This document shows, piece after piece, positions 34,140-45,407 of a stretch of 64,000 nt of DNA. The translations under genes were made by a program, and so were the position numbers. Origin of the DNA: Leptodactylus fallax (taxonomy: Eukaryota; Chordata; Amphibia; Anura; Leptodactylidae); NCBI GenBank assembly GCA_947044405.1, contig CAMRHE010000028.1, positions 8,144,001 through 8,208,000 of the forward strand, given 5' to 3'. The notes beneath the pieces are model-generated. The model was not told where the DNA came from. It made no database searches and saw nothing but the letters and a program-made list of their open reading frames with translations. How positions within the stretch are numbered: the stretch's first letter is position 1; each line of letters starts with the position of its first letter.

Positions 34140-34900
34140 AATTATACAATAGGATTCCTATAATTAGAGTAGATGTTCTGGATTATTTGTTCTGAAATGT
34201 CACATTATATACAGTAACAGTCTGTTGCTGGATTCAAGGGCTCGATTATTAGACTTATGGAATTAAACCATACTGAGGCTCCTGAAATAAGTGGAGACCT
34301 CCTAGACTCTTGGAAGAGCGGACAAATCTCCTGGGAACAGGTGACTCTCTATTACTCTCAATGTAACATGGGCAAGGGATGTGCTGGATGTATCACAAAA
34401 AGGGGCATGGTCCGCAAAAAAAGGGGTTGCAGGGAATGCACTCCCCCAAAATGGCCATGGTCTCGCCAGTAGGGGGCATGGCCACCCAACCGCTTTCCCT
34501 ACCGAACAACTCCCAGCAAATATGGGCAAGTATTAATTAAACTGTGTAATATAATGCATCAAAATTATTGCTACCCCCTTCTGAGCCAGTAGATAGAATG
34601 ACACTGATTCCCTATGCATTATATATACAGTCACAGTTATATGGGGTGCAAAGGTAACAGTGACAACAACACCCCAAAGTATGTGGGACCCAAAAGTCCT
34701 AGCACTATAGGAGATAAAAAGTACTGAAGAACATGTCTTGTTTGTATCACATCAGCTAACTGTGTAGCCAGGGAAAGGGGCTGGCGGGGCATATTCCATT
34801 GGTGCTGGCTTGGGGCAGGTGTCGACCAGTTATTCTGCCTTGTCGAGGGTATTTACCAGGCCCTGGTGAAGGAAAGCCTGGCTACGCCTAACTCATAGCT
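34140..34900. other. ITGB6 intron 3 DNA, no further gene seen
   Basis: The intron is short and includes GGGGCATGGTCCGC / GGGGGCATGGCC repeats (34400-34490), probably a decayed frog repeat. No exon motif was found. Confidence 0.5.
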
Positions 34901-34903
34901 TAC

Positions 34904-35108
34904 CTGGTCTTAGTTTTAGGACAAGCTTCTGTGGAGTGATCTGTGTTACATGCTCATTGTTTTTCTGAGCTCCTTCTGTAAGGGGAGTATTTCTGTGGGT
35001 TTCTACCTTAGATACGGGAAATTCAATGTGGTTTGCTGGGCATCCTTTAGATAACAGCCTTTCAGGAGTATCACACCGAACTGGGACTCCCAAAGGATCT
35101 GTAAAATT
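34904..35108 (-). CDS. ITGB6: ITGB6 coding exon 3: end of PSI, first hybrid-domain strand
   Basis: The exon reads [19 protein letters not shown] and continues to LKLRPG, ending one base into the Gly codon at donor CCAG|GTAAG. It carries an N-glycosylation sequon (NFT), the CDTP and KGC cysteines of the PSI domain, and the IEFPVS and QITPQ motifs of the first hybrid segment. I chose the acceptor CGCAG at 35109, because it gives the family spacing from CAWC to NFT. A second in-frame acceptor, TTCTAG, lies 12 bases upstream and would extend the exon to 35120 with four extra residues (VLPQ). Confidence 0.88.
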
Positions 35109-35292
35109 CTGCGGAAGTACCTAGAAACCAAGGAATACATGTAATATATATAGAAATCTGTAATATCTTGATGTAGAGTAATGCAAGGGCTCTTAGTACC
35201 CATTGTATTGTCTATGATTGCAATGAATGGAAGCAGTGTCCCTGCCAGTGGCCATCACTGTACCAATGATGTCATGGGAGAGCTACAGTACT

Positions 35293-35456
35293 GTGCAAAG
35301 TATTAGACAGGCATGGCAACAATGTTGCGCAGTAAGAATGCTTTCAGAAATAGAAGGGTTAATGGTTTATTTTTGTCAGTGAACAAAATGAAGTGAATGA
35401 AGAAAAGAGAAATGTAAATCCCATCAATATTTGTTGTGACCTTTGCCCTTTGCCTT
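35293..35456. mobile_element. MITE family F, copy 4 (left part)
   Basis: It starts GTACTGTGCAAAGTATTAGA, keeping the outer terminus lost in copy 1, and runs through GCGCAGTAAGAATGCTTTCA to ATCAATATTTGTTGTGACC and TTTGCCCTTTGCCT. It breaks there and continues into unrelated sequence. Confidence 0.8.
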
Positions 35457-35459
35457 GCA

Positions 35460-36860
35460 TCTATTTTTTTCTGGGTGCAGTTGCAGACAGTTGTTCTCCA
35501 CCCAGCAGGCATCATTCCCTTATGTGCAACGCTGCTGGGGAAGATTCTGTTCCGCACCTACATTTGCCACTTGGCTGTTGCCTTAAGGTTGCTATGTCTT
35601 CCAGTCAAACATTGGCTGTGTCTGTTCAGTTGGGCAGGTGTTAGATGCAGAGTCAGCCAGGGCGGTACTTCAGCATCCAATAAAGGGCTGAGGTGGGGTA
35701 TTTTAACCTAACACTTTCCTTACTCGGGTGCCTGTGATTCCGTTAGTATTCTAGGCTTTGTGTTCTTATAACTCACTCCCAATATTTACTCTGTTTCCTG
35801 CAGATTCCCTGGTTTACGGATTTTGCCTTGCTTTCCTGGTTATCAATTATTTTGACACCTCTTTCTGGGTTATCAACCTGGGCTCTTTTCAGCAAAGTCC
35901 ATCCTGCCTTGCAGTAGGCTCTGCCGATCTTAGACTCTGCGAACCATAGTAGTGGATTATTGGTAGCCTGTTTACTTGCTGTCTGCTCTTCCCATCAGTT
36001 ACCTGTTCCATATTAGGAAATTGCTTAGATAGCAATTTCATTATATGCTGGGAATCGCTTAAGAGGCAATCCCATAAACAGGATGTTTATTGGTATCTGG
36101 ATGTAGAGATTTTGGGCTCCTCACTTGTGATTATTTGGTGAAGTTATGTGCATGTAGACATCAGCAACAAGTATCAAAGTAATGCTGAGCTCCTAGCTGC
36201 AATCTGTCTGGTTCATACCCAAAAATCCAAGTGAAAACCTCTCCTCAGTGATCATAGGCTTTTATGTTCATATACTATATCGCCATAGGGAATCCCAACC
36301 CTTGATAACTCATTTCCCAGCAGTACAGGAAGATGGTTAGATCCTGCATTGATGAGGTCTGGACATCTCGGGGGCACTCCTTGACTTCCGCCCAGACGAT
36401 AATATTGATTCATTTTCCATTTATCTCTAAAGCAATCTCAAAGTCTAATTCTGTTGTATTAGATGGATGTTTTTTCTGAGGCAGGAAGTAAATCTCACGG
36501 TGAGTGCCCTTAAATGGCTCAATGAATTCATCCCACTGGTCTGTCTGACCGAAAATATTCACTGTAATATAAGCCAGAAAGATGCTGCAAGAAGAGCTTC
36601 ACATGGGATGACTTGTCGTCAGTGGGAATATCTATGTGAATGTTGGACAGTAGAGAAAAATACATCTAAGGGATCCTGATATTAGGGGTCTGTTCCTTAT
36701 AGGATGGGGTGACGCTGAATGATATGAGAGGGGACGAGGGTCGGCAGAGGTGACATCAGATTAGCTGGGATCACTATCACTTAGCACAATTCTTACAGGA
36801 CACCCACTCATCTATCATGGAGATAGAAAATGTACATTTCCAGAAAATGTCCCGAAAACT
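35460..36860. other. ITGB6 intron 2 DNA, no further gene seen
   Basis: No exon was found apart from those listed. Several short open frames occur without domain motifs. The 35640-36060 block resembles frog interspersed repeat (AGTATTCTAGGCTTTGTGTTC), but I cannot name it. Confidence 0.45.
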
Positions 36861-36867
36861 GCAGGTT

Positions 36868-37243
36868 AGGCTGGGTTCACACTTGCGCCTGGACTCCGTC
36901 CGCCGCGAATCCGACCTAAATGTTGGAAAAAAGGATAGGGAAAGGTTTGAAACGCATTACTTAAAAACCCATTCACTTCAATGGGTTTTTAAAGCAATGC
37001 ACGGGTGTCCGATTGCACCCTCTGCGTCGCGAAGCCGTTTTTTTCGTCGGAAACAAAGTCGGACATGCAGGACATGGAGGCTGCAATTGGACATCCGTGC
37101 ATTGCTTTAAAAACCCATTGAAGTGAATGGGTTTTTAAGTAATGCGTTTCAAACCTTTCACAATCCTTTCACTATCCTTTTTTCCGACATTTAGGTCGGA
37201 TTCGCGGCGGACGGACTCCGGGTGCAAGTGTGAACCTACCTTT
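36868..37243. mobile_element. Long perfect-arm palindromic MITE
   Basis: The left GGCTGGGTTCACACTTGCGC and right TGCAAGTGTGAACCTACC form the ends. Arms of about 160 bp pair almost perfectly, including GACTCCGTCCGCCGCGAATC, AAACGCATTACTTAAAAACC and CATTCACTTCAATGGGTTTT. Only a short GC-rich centre is unpaired. Non-coding; intron 2. Confidence 0.9.
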
Positions 37244-37575
37244 ACACACAACATTCCTAGTTCTGCTATAACTAATAGACATCTACATCTGCCCACGTAG
37301 CAGTCTTCTGCTGTGTGATGATATGGATGCTTTAAGAGAATGTTGTTTACTTGTGACTATATAACATGTTACAACACATTCTGGTACACACGAAGCTTAT
37401 TAAAGGCTGTACATGGCGGTTTATCCGGCTGCATCAAGAAACAGTCTGCAAAAATAAAAATACCTAGGACAGCTGCAAAGAAGCTGACAAAGAAAGAGGC
37501 CGAGCCCGGAGCCGTTCATGGAAACATAATATAGAAGTACAGTTCTTGTCATGCTAGACCGCTTTACAGATTTAC

Positions 37576-37655
37576 CTTCAGAGAACACCATGCACACTGA
37601 GGTCCTAACTTCAGGCAGTCTTCACAAGCCATTGTACTTCTCAGAGAACAAGAGC
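37576..37655 (-). CDS. ITGB6: ITGB6 coding exon 2: first half of the PSI domain
   Basis: This 80-bp exon is too short to stand out as an open frame. It completes the phase-1 Gly codon and continues with 26 codons ending in phase 0. The residues include CEDCLKLGPQCAWC, the cysteine-rich knot of the plexin-semaphorin-integrin domain. The acceptor is a pyrimidine-rich tract ending GCAG at 37656 and the donor is AAG|GTAAA. The 14 residues from the Gly to CEDC have the same spacing as in other beta-6 proteins, which fixes the acceptor. The frame also has an in-exon ATG that should not be taken as a start. Confidence 0.88.
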
Positions 37656-37875
37656 CTGCTTTTCAGTAGAGAAGAGCAAGACTAATAAATACGGGAAATG
37701 TAACAAGTGAGATGAGAATGCTTTGGTTACAAAAAATATTACTTTACAGGAAAAAAAACCTGGAGAAATAAAGACGAAAGGGAAGGAAAGGCTGATATAC
37801 TGACTATGCCTAGTATGGGGACAAAAGCAGAAGTCACAGATCAATCCCTCATGTGTCAGGTTATTCTAGAGCATT

Positions 37876-38290
37876 TTTTAAAGGGAATCTATAAGATCCC
37901 GAACCAATAATAATTCTGTGTAGAGGCCTTTAATAGAATCTGAATGATAACTTTGTGGCTGCAAACCACTGAAGCAATGCAGAGATAACCATCTTTTGAT
38001 GAATATGCAAATCAGTCTGTAAGTGCACTGGGGGTGGGGCCTGATTTACCAGTTTTGCCTATAGATAGATGTGACTCAGCTGGAGGCTGGTAGTAAATCC
38101 GGAGGAGAGCTGGAGCACTTGCAGCTGTCCATAGGCAAATATGACAAATTGGGTCCGCCCCCAGTGCACTTGCAGGCTGATTTGCATATCCATAAAAAGA
38201 TGATTATCTCTGCATTGCTTTATTGGTTCTGCTTCTATTAAAAGTCCCTATTTGGTACTATTATTGGTTTCAGAGACTCCCTTTAAGAGG
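37876..38290. mobile_element. Fold-back MITE with octamer-bearing arms (intron 1)
   Basis: AAAGGGAATCTATAAGATCC pairs with the right end CAGAGACTCCCTTTAAG, AAGCAATGCAGAGATAACCAT with its inverse, and GAATATGCAAATCAGTCTG with CAGGCTGATTTGCATATCC. ATGCAAAT, the octamer motif, is thus present in both arms. Related partial copies are at 25880-25990 and 52925-53180. Confidence 0.82.
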
Positions 38291-39089
38291 ATCATAATCC
38301 CCACCATGAAAAAAATAACACTAGCCAGAGACTAATTTCACACTTTTAAGTATAATTGTAATAGGAATCACAAGTCAATAGAATCTCAGGGGTTAAATCT
38401 ATTCATTCCCCAAATCAATCAGTAAGATCTCAGCTTTGACTTCCTGAATTGACTGATATGGACCACATGGCGGCTTATTCTATACAATATTTTTTATATC
38501 TCAGCTCCACGCCAGTCCTGGTCACTTATATCCTCTGACTTCTGAAGTCCGTATACTCTATACTATCTCCACATGTTATCTAATCTGTATCCCGGCTCTG
38601 AGAGTTATTCATGACATTTACTTCCTCTACTGAAAGAAAAAAAATCTACTTGGAAATCCAGATTAGTTTTTTACTTCCCTGTTCTGTTCCCATGTTCTAA
38701 GTTTTACCTCTTTGGGGTAATTGTGTCACAACAAATATACACGTAGTCACGATGAACAAGTAAAGAGGAGGTGATATATCTGGTGTATTAGATAATGGTG
38801 TATCCTATAATATAACAATTCTGGAACATTTTTTTTTATCAGGACTCTTCATTGTTCCGTTCCTCTGTTATTCTTTCTAGAAATTTATGAATAAAATGAT
38901 CACTGGGTGTAACCAGTTGGGGATGTGTCTGATACTGTCCAATCAGAGTCATGTATAGGGACACACCTCTTTGGCACGGAGAAAGGTAACACCCAGATGT
39001 CAATTTCTTCATTTCCAGGAGGAATAACAGAGGAACAACATAATGCAGAACTGTAAGAAAAAAAGCTCCAGAAATGTAATTTAGGGCTG

Positions 39090-39420
39090 CATTAAAGGGG
39101 TTATCCAGGTTTTACTATTGATTGCCTATTCTTAGGCTAGGCTATCAATATTAGATCTGTGAGGGTCCAACAGTTGGATCCTCCCACAGATCAGCTATAC
39201 TGAGACTCCCAGTATTGTTTACATGCCGGGAGCCGCACTGCTTGCTTGTTGTACAAACTGTTGGTTCAGAGCTGCAGTACCTATACCCACCTGGGAGCGG
39301 TGCTATCTTGGTGCAACTGATCTGCAAGGGTCCTTGGGTTCGGACCCCTGCAGATCTAGTATTTATGGTCTATCCTAAGGATAGGCAATGAATAGCAGAA
39401 ACTAAATATCCCCTTTAAGG
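39090..39420. mobile_element. MITE with AAAGGGGTTATCC ends (intron 1)
   Basis: The left AAAGGGGTTATCCAGGTTT and right AAATATCCCCTTTAA, with inner ATTGCCTATTCTTAGG inverted as CCTAAGGATAGGCAAT and AGATCTGTGAGGGTCC inverted as GGACCCCTGCAGATCT. Confidence 0.8.
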
Positions 39421-40098
39421 CTGCATTTCTCACAATCTTCCACAGACATATAGGAAGACTCTGCTGTACCTTTGCCTACATCACATAGATGAAGATTTTC
39501 CTTTACAGAAACAGATTTTCCTACAGAAAAACATGGCATGCTCCATATGGAGCCTCAGGTATCCGGAGGTGTTCACACGCACCTATGAGACAGGCAGAGT
39601 CTCTGAGAGACATCAGCACCCTGACCAGGGGCTCTATACACTGTGTTCCAAATTATTATGCAAATAATATTTTCTCATATTTTCCAAAATTACCTATATG
39701 AATTGCAGTCATTGTAATTTTCCAGTCATCAACTATTCGAGTATAATTGAAAGGTTTTTGAACAAACTGCCTATGATAACAGTATATTTAAAAAAAAAAA
39801 AAAACACTCAAAATGCATGTTTTAAATTATTATGCACAGCAGAATTTGCAACCTTTTCATTTTTATTAAGAACAAAAAAATGGTCATTGTGAAATTATAA
39901 GCATTAGCAGGTTATTACAAACTGAAATCAAACAGTTTTCCAGCCAAAACTTTATTCGAGGTGATGTTACATTTGCACATAGGACCCCTTGTTCGAAAGA
40001 AGCTTCTGAACTCTCTCGTCCATTGAATTTGTCAGTTTTTGGATGGTTTCTGCTTCAGTTGTTTTGCATGAGGACAGAATACCCTCCCAGAGCTGTTG

Positions 40099-41088
40099 CT
40101 AAGATGTGAACTGCCTCCCGCCATCATAGACACTCCTTTTGATGATGCTCCAGAGGTTCTCAATGGGGTTGAGGTCAGGGGGGCATGGGGGCCACACCAT
40201 AAGTTTGTCCCCTTTTATGCCCATAGCAGCCAGAGATGCAGATGTGTTATTTGCAGCATGAGACGGTGCATTTTTTTTTTTTTTACAAAAATAGTTTATT
40301 GATGAAATCATAAATAAAATTTACATACATTTCACATTGAAGATCCAAAATGTACATACATGTTACATTGAAATGAGACGGTGCATTATCATGCATGAAA
40401 ATGATCTTTCTGCGGAATGCATGGTTCTTCTTCTTGAACCATGGCAGGAAGTGCTGTTTGAGAAACTCCACATACATTATGGAGTTCATCTTTACCCCTT
40501 CAGGGATCCTAAAGGGATCTCTTTCCCCATGATTCCAGCCCAAAACATTACTCCACCTCCTCCTTGTTGGCGCCGTAGCCGTGTTTGCATGGGGTGTCCA
40601 TCAACAAGCCATCCTCCACTCCATCCATCTGGACCATCGAGCGTTGCACGGCACTCATCGGTGAACAAAACAGTTTTGAAGTCAGTCTTCATGTATTGTT
40701 TGGCCCACTGGAGCCGTTTCTGCTTGTGTGCAGTGGATAGAGGAGGTCGACAGGATGGCTTACGCACAGCTGCAAACCTCTGAAGGACCCTGCATCTTGT
40801 TGTTCGGGGGACGTTGGAGGCACCGGCAGCTCCAAAAACTTGTCTGCTGCTATGACAAGGCATTTTTGAAGCTGCTCTTTTAACCTGACGTAATTGCCTG
40901 TTGGAAAGAGTCCTCAATTTTCCCTTATCAGCACGCACACGTGTGTGCTGTGAATCAGCTACATACTTCTTGATTGTGCGATGATCACGATGAAGTGTCT
41001 TGGCAATGTTGATTGTAGTCATGCCTTGACCTAAACACTCCACAATTTGTTGCTTCTCAGCAGCCGACACATCCTTTTTCTTTCCCAT
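40099..41088 (-). pseudogene. Tc1-like transposase, frameshifted and interrupted (copy D)
   Basis: The ATG at 41088 opens 198 codons starting MGKKKDVSAAEKQQIVE with a helix-turn-helix (GMTTINIAKTLHRDHRTIKK). It continues to VLFTDECRATLDGP (first Asp) and GGGGVMFWAGIMG. The frame then shifts near 40500, continuing as KMNSIMYVEFLKQHF and IIFMHDNAPSH (second Asp). A 100-bp insert with target duplication splits the gene exactly after NAPSH. The last part, PPDLNPIENLWSIIKRSV, has the catalytic Glu. It was active once and is dead now. Confidence 0.92.
40273..40372 (-). mobile_element. Poly(A)-tailed retro-insert with 15-bp target duplication
   Basis: On the minus strand the insert ends ATCAATAAACTATTTTTG followed by about 14 A. 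AATAAA lies about 17 bases before the tail, as in a processed mRNA 3' end. ATGAGACGGTGCATT is present on both sides (40258-40272, 40373-40387). Inside, TTCAATGTAACATGTATGTA and TTCAATGTGAAATGTATGTA are a near-duplicate pair. It is a 5'-truncated LINE-mobilised copy of an unknown transcript or a SINE; the parent is unknown. Confidence 0.88.
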
Positions 41089-41297
41089 TTTGGCTGAAAA
41101 TGTAGGCTGCTTAATAATGTGGGACAGCCTTCTTAAGTAGTCTTGCCAAACTAATTAGCATAGGTGTCTGCAATTGCTTTCAATGATATAAAGAGCCCTG
41201 ACACACATCACCATCAATGAGTTTAACTGACAAACAAAAAAATTCTTACATTATCACTCCTAAACACTTTTTGCATAATAATTTGGAACACAGTGTA

Positions 41298-42270
41298 GTA
41301 AGCACGAGACAGCCAATATATGGACAATATGGTTGGAATTAGAAACAAGTTTAACTTGATAACTGGCTGCAGAGTGTTATCTTATCACAGAAAGGCCATT
41401 GAAAAGCCACTGAAAGAGTCAGTGTTATGTGCCAAAGTGTTAGCATTTTAAGTTAAACTTTACTATATGATTCTGGGGGCCCACCCTGCAGCAACTCCTA
41501 TGAAACAGACCATAGTACCCGTAGTCTTCTGTTGGAGCATTACTGGGCCCCCCCGGAGGATCTACCGATACACTTGTCCATCTTGTGGTCTTTATGAACA
41601 GTACAGGAATATTATTTGAGCACTTTATGGCTCTACAGGTGCGCTGTATGACATTATTATCTAGCAAGTGTATAGGGGTATTATAGAATGACTTTACGGC
41701 ACTTTTGTAATATCACTGTTATTTGGGCACTCTATGGCACTATTATTGGGGCACAAACTTAAAGGATAAATCACTAAAAATACTCCCGGGGTTTTACACT
41801 TCATCTTTATAGATTCCTATATGTAAAAATGATTCTTATCAGTTCAGTGACCACCTTTAACCCCTTACAACAATATACCGCCAACCTCTGTACAGCTCGT
41901 AGTTTGCCTGGGGTTACCCTAATTTATTGCAGAACGGTTTTCTAACACATCTTACATATTATTATTTATTACATAATACCAAAAAGGAATTACAGCTGGA
42001 TAAAAGTCTAAATGTATCCAATCCTTGTGAGAAGTAAGATCACAGAACCCCGACAAAGTAATTGCTACTCTGTGCCATTGAAACATCTGATACATAGATT
42101 ATAATGTGTGCAGTCAGGACAGACATACTGTAGCCCTGGCGCAGATGTAGTAGAGCTGAATTTGCCATTTAACTCTATAGGACTGCATTAGACAGCGGAT
42201 GACACGCTCAGCTCTGCTACATCGGTAAATGATACTATAAAACTACAGCGCGTCACCTTAATCATTAACC
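41298..42270. other. ITGB6 intron 1, promoter-proximal end
   Basis: No exon or clear terminal-repeat element was found. It is ordinary AT-rich intron with short open frames lacking motifs. Confidence 0.5.
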
Positions 42271-42280
42271 TCAATCTTAC

Positions 42281-42341
42281 CTTGGACATGAGTTTTTCCA
42301 TGCAGAAAGAAAGCTAAGAGCCAAATCAATTCAATCCCCAT
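42281..42341 (-). CDS. ITGB6: ITGB6 coding exon 1: start codon and signal peptide
   Basis: The ATG at 42341-42339 opens a 20-residue reading frame, MGIELIWLLAFFLHGKTHVQ, with a hydrophobic core typical of a secretory signal peptide. Start and end resemble the beta-6 family leader (MGIEL at the start, HVQG at the cleavage region). The exon ends after the first base of a Gly codon (phase 1) with donor AAG|GTAAG. Upstream, a pyrimidine-rich tract and CCCAG end at 42359, so about 17 bases of 5' UTR probably belong to this exon and the transcription start lies further right. Confidence 0.9.
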
Positions 42342-42358
42342 TCGTTTTTTACTTCAGG

Positions 42359-42870
42359 CTGGGAAAATATAAGGAAACATCATAAGGATAAAGAAGATTT
42401 CAATTGTCTTGGGTTGCAAAGGATATTCCTGAAGTATCTATTGGTTTCTAGATTGTATCACTTACATTCCTTGTAATAGAGAATAAGATTCACAAGAAAT
42501 CAGGTAGAGCGAGCAAGAAGCACAGGTTCACAAGGAATGAAACCTTCTAAACAGGTACAAACACCTTTCAACTTGGATGTAACCACTTCCTTGTTTTCCT
42601 TATAAGGATCCAGGTGCACTACCTAAAGAAGGTGGGGACACCCGGCCAGGTAAAAGGACACTTCTCACGGTCCTAGAGACTACATATTTTTCCTCAACCT
42701 GCCTCTTGGCACAGTCTTAAGGCCACAGCTCACATTTCAATCAGCACAGTCAGAACCTTGTTCTTACACTTTCATCTGCACAATCCCGGGTAGGAATGTG
42801 GATTTTTTTTTTTTTTTTGGAAACATAGTTTCTGGAGCGCTATTTTTTACTTGAACTCAGACCCACAAAG
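42359..42870. other. Upstream of the ATG exon: probable 5' intron or promoter region
   Basis: The AG at 42359-42360 with a pyrimidine-rich tract suggests that a non-coding first exon lies further right. I cannot place the transcription start. A poly-T run (42806-42821) is present. No TATA box was assigned. Confidence 0.35.
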
Positions 42871-42879
42871 ACTGGTGAG

Positions 42880-43400
42880 GGCTTCAAGAGACGAAGGGTT
42901 AAATGAGAGGATGACAATAAGCTTGCAACGCAGGCTGAACTCTACCCAAGACGTCGTAGGATATTATTTTTTTTTCTATCGAGCCCTGAGCAGCGATGCA
43001 CATGAAACTATTATGATTGCTTCCGTGCGTGCCAGATTTAATAAGCCAAACATGTGATGCAGATCAATTTAATTCTGAGCAAGACGGTCTTATGGCGCAT
43101 GAGCCACGGAGACTATGTGTATAAGCAGATACGCCAAAGAAGATTAGGGGAGTATTTGCTGTTTTCCTTTATTCCGCAGATGCGCCAGGTATAGATGGCA
43201 TTCTAATTTGGAGATGGCATCGCGCCCAGCGTTAATAGGATCTACATCTCTCTACACTGCCTGAATACACAGGGCTCAGCTTGATACCAAGCACATGAGA
43301 TACAAAAAGTTACTGAAGGTCTTAGCCTCACCCCGATTCCTGCCAAATTCCATCCGAACTAATGAGTTGTATGATAAATAGCGGAGCAATTAAAAGTTTC
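42880..43400. promoter_or_regulatory. Repeat-free segment 5' of ITGB6, possible regulatory element
   Basis: Between repeats, this stretch holds varied sequence such as AACATGTGATGCAGATCAAT, TTTAATTCTGAGC, TATGGCGCATGAGCC and GATGGCATCGCGCCCAGCG. It lacks element ends and could be promoter-proximal conserved DNA. This is inference from position and complexity only. Confidence 0.25.
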
Positions 43401-43409
43401 TCTACATTT

Positions 43410-43888
43410 ACAGGTTTAGGCAGGTGTGGGGAAAAAAATGCTGCGCGGTAAGAATGCCTCCAGTAATAGAAGGGTTAATAGATTATTTTATGAAGTGAAT
43501 GAAGAAAAAGGAAATGTAAATTCCATCAATATTTGGTGTGACCTTTGCCCTTTGCCTTCTTCTCGGTACAGACAGTTTTTGGCAGAACTGGGCAGGGAGG
43601 TTGTTCCCGCCGCCATCTTGGAGAACTAAGCACAGATCTTCTGTGGATGTAGGCTTGCTCCAATCCTTCTGTCTCTTCATGTCATCCCAGACAGACTGGA
43701 TGATGCTGAGATCAGGGCTATATCTGTGGGGGCCGGATCATCACTTCCAGGACTCCTCCTCCAAAGGGCAAAGGTCACACCAAATATTGATGCAATTTAC
43801 ATTTCTCTTTTCTGCATTCATTAAAAATAAACTATTAACCCTTCTATTTCTGACAGCGCCTGCCTGAAACTTTTGCACAGTACTGTAT
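43410..43888. mobile_element. MITE family F, copy 5 (most complete)
   Basis: The left GGTTTAGGCAGGTGTGG and right GCCTGAAACTTTTGCACAGT-ACTGTA are the outer ends. Inner inverted blocks of about 150 bp include AGAAGGGTTAATAGATTATTTT, ATCAATATTTGGTGTGACC and TTTGCCCTTTGCC. The centre carries GCCGCCATCTTGGAGAACTA and, on the minus strand, the transposase relic MKRQKDWSKPTSTEDLC. Confidence 0.88.
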
Positions 43889-44224
43889 ATACAGTATTTG
43901 TATAATAGGTATATTACAGAAATAGCAGCGATCTAATATTATGTTATGAGGACCGCCATGGGCCCGGTATAGTTAGTACTGTCATAAGGGGCCCAAACTC
44001 ACTTGTTAGTTGCCACCCACCCACTACCCACCTGCTGCTGAAATGGAGCTACAAAGCTTCACTGATATTAATGGACCACTTTTATATTGATAATGATGGA
44101 GCGGCTGGCGTTCTTAACATGGTGCCCATTTTTGCTATACAAATGTGTCCACAGCTTTCTGCTAAATTTATGAAGGACTTCAGTTTATCTTGACACAAAT
44201 TCATTACTAGTAAAAGCCATAACA

Positions 44225-44310
44225 CCATGTCTGATGAAGGGAGCTAGTACTCCCGAAAGCTTACCATCAAGAAAACTCAGTTAGCCTCTAAAAGGTATCA
44301 CCTGATTACT
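44225..44310. repeat. SINE- or Penelope-like conserved tail (uncertain)
   Basis: GTCTGATGAAGGGAGCTAGT, CCGAAAGCTTACC and TTAGCCTCTAAAAGGTATCACC resemble a widely dispersed vertebrate retroelement tail, but I could not assign the family. Confidence 0.4.
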
Positions 44311-44759
44311 TCACTCTTCCACTAGTAAAAGCCATGACAGGCTGCAGTTCCCATCGCAACCATTGGGTGGCTGAATATAAATACATATTTAGCATAAACA
44401 ACTCCTGACAGAGTAACTGGAAAACACGTATTTTCTTGCAAAGCTGATCATCTTGTGTCAGACATCTATGGATATGTTGAGGTAAGAGGAAAGTTAAGGA
44501 AGAATCTGTAAATGTAATTGCACAGGCAGTAAAGGGAGTCTGTTAACAAAGGCTAGGGGTTGTTTGGTAGGGCCCTTATACATGTCTATACATACCTATG
44601 ATGCTACTTCTTTTCCCAATATCTCTATTGCATGCATGTAAATAAAGCTTCAAATGCCCCGAGGCCCGGTCAGTGCTCCTGGTCTCCCCGTCCACTCCTC
44701 CCCCATAATGACAGGGAGGACAACCATAAGCACTTGCCAGGCCTTAAAGCACTTGTGAC

Positions 44760-44764
<5 letters not shown>

Positions 44765-44800
<36 letters not shown>
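44765..44800. repeat. (TA)n microsatellite
   Basis: A perfect TA run upstream of ITGB6. Confidence 0.95.
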
Positions 44801-44807
<7 letters not shown>

Positions 44808-45407
44808 AAGTTAAAGGGATTGTCCAGTCTCAGCAAATACATTTTTATTGTTTGTGTAATGAAAAGTTCTACAATTCTCTAATATACTTTCTGGATAATT
44901 CAGAATCACTGGCGACTACATGACTACATGTACACAATAAGGTACAACACGGAATTCCACTCCGATCTGTGAGAGGACCAAGCACCAAGTATTCAATTCT
45001 ACTACAGCACCTCCACAGGACAAATGGTGTATTACACAGTTCACATTGTAGTTAAATGCCTGTTGGTATATTCCGTGGATGTGCCTAGTCCTGGTGAGAG
45101 AGATAGAAAAACACTCCCTGTCACTCTGCATTTTAGCTAATAAATAAGGATCCTGAGAGGACCCCACTATAAAGGAAGAAATCCCAAGTAGCACCTTTGA
45201 GATCGGTTATCTTATCTAGGCAACCTCATAATAAAGTGTGGTCACCTCTTGATTTATTACCTGGTACCCTTTCTGGGTTGTCCCAAGAGTCCCTGGATTT
45301 TTAGACTGGCGACTTAGTGTAAATTGCCTTATCCTTTAAGATCTTTGCCTTTTCCCTCTTCCTTGCAAGCTCTTTTAATCCTTAAGACCAATTTTTTTTT
45401 TGTCAAA

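Larger units (their letters stand above)
39637..41297 (-). mobile_element. Tc1/mariner-like transposon, copy D, with nested insert
   Basis: A perfect 28-bp terminal repeat (CACTGTGTTCCAAATTATTA at the left, inverse at the right) is flanked by TA. The 1.66-kb element lies in intron 1. It encodes a broken transposase and contains a younger poly(A) retro-insert at 40273-40372. The family is distinct from copies A/B and C. Confidence 0.92.
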
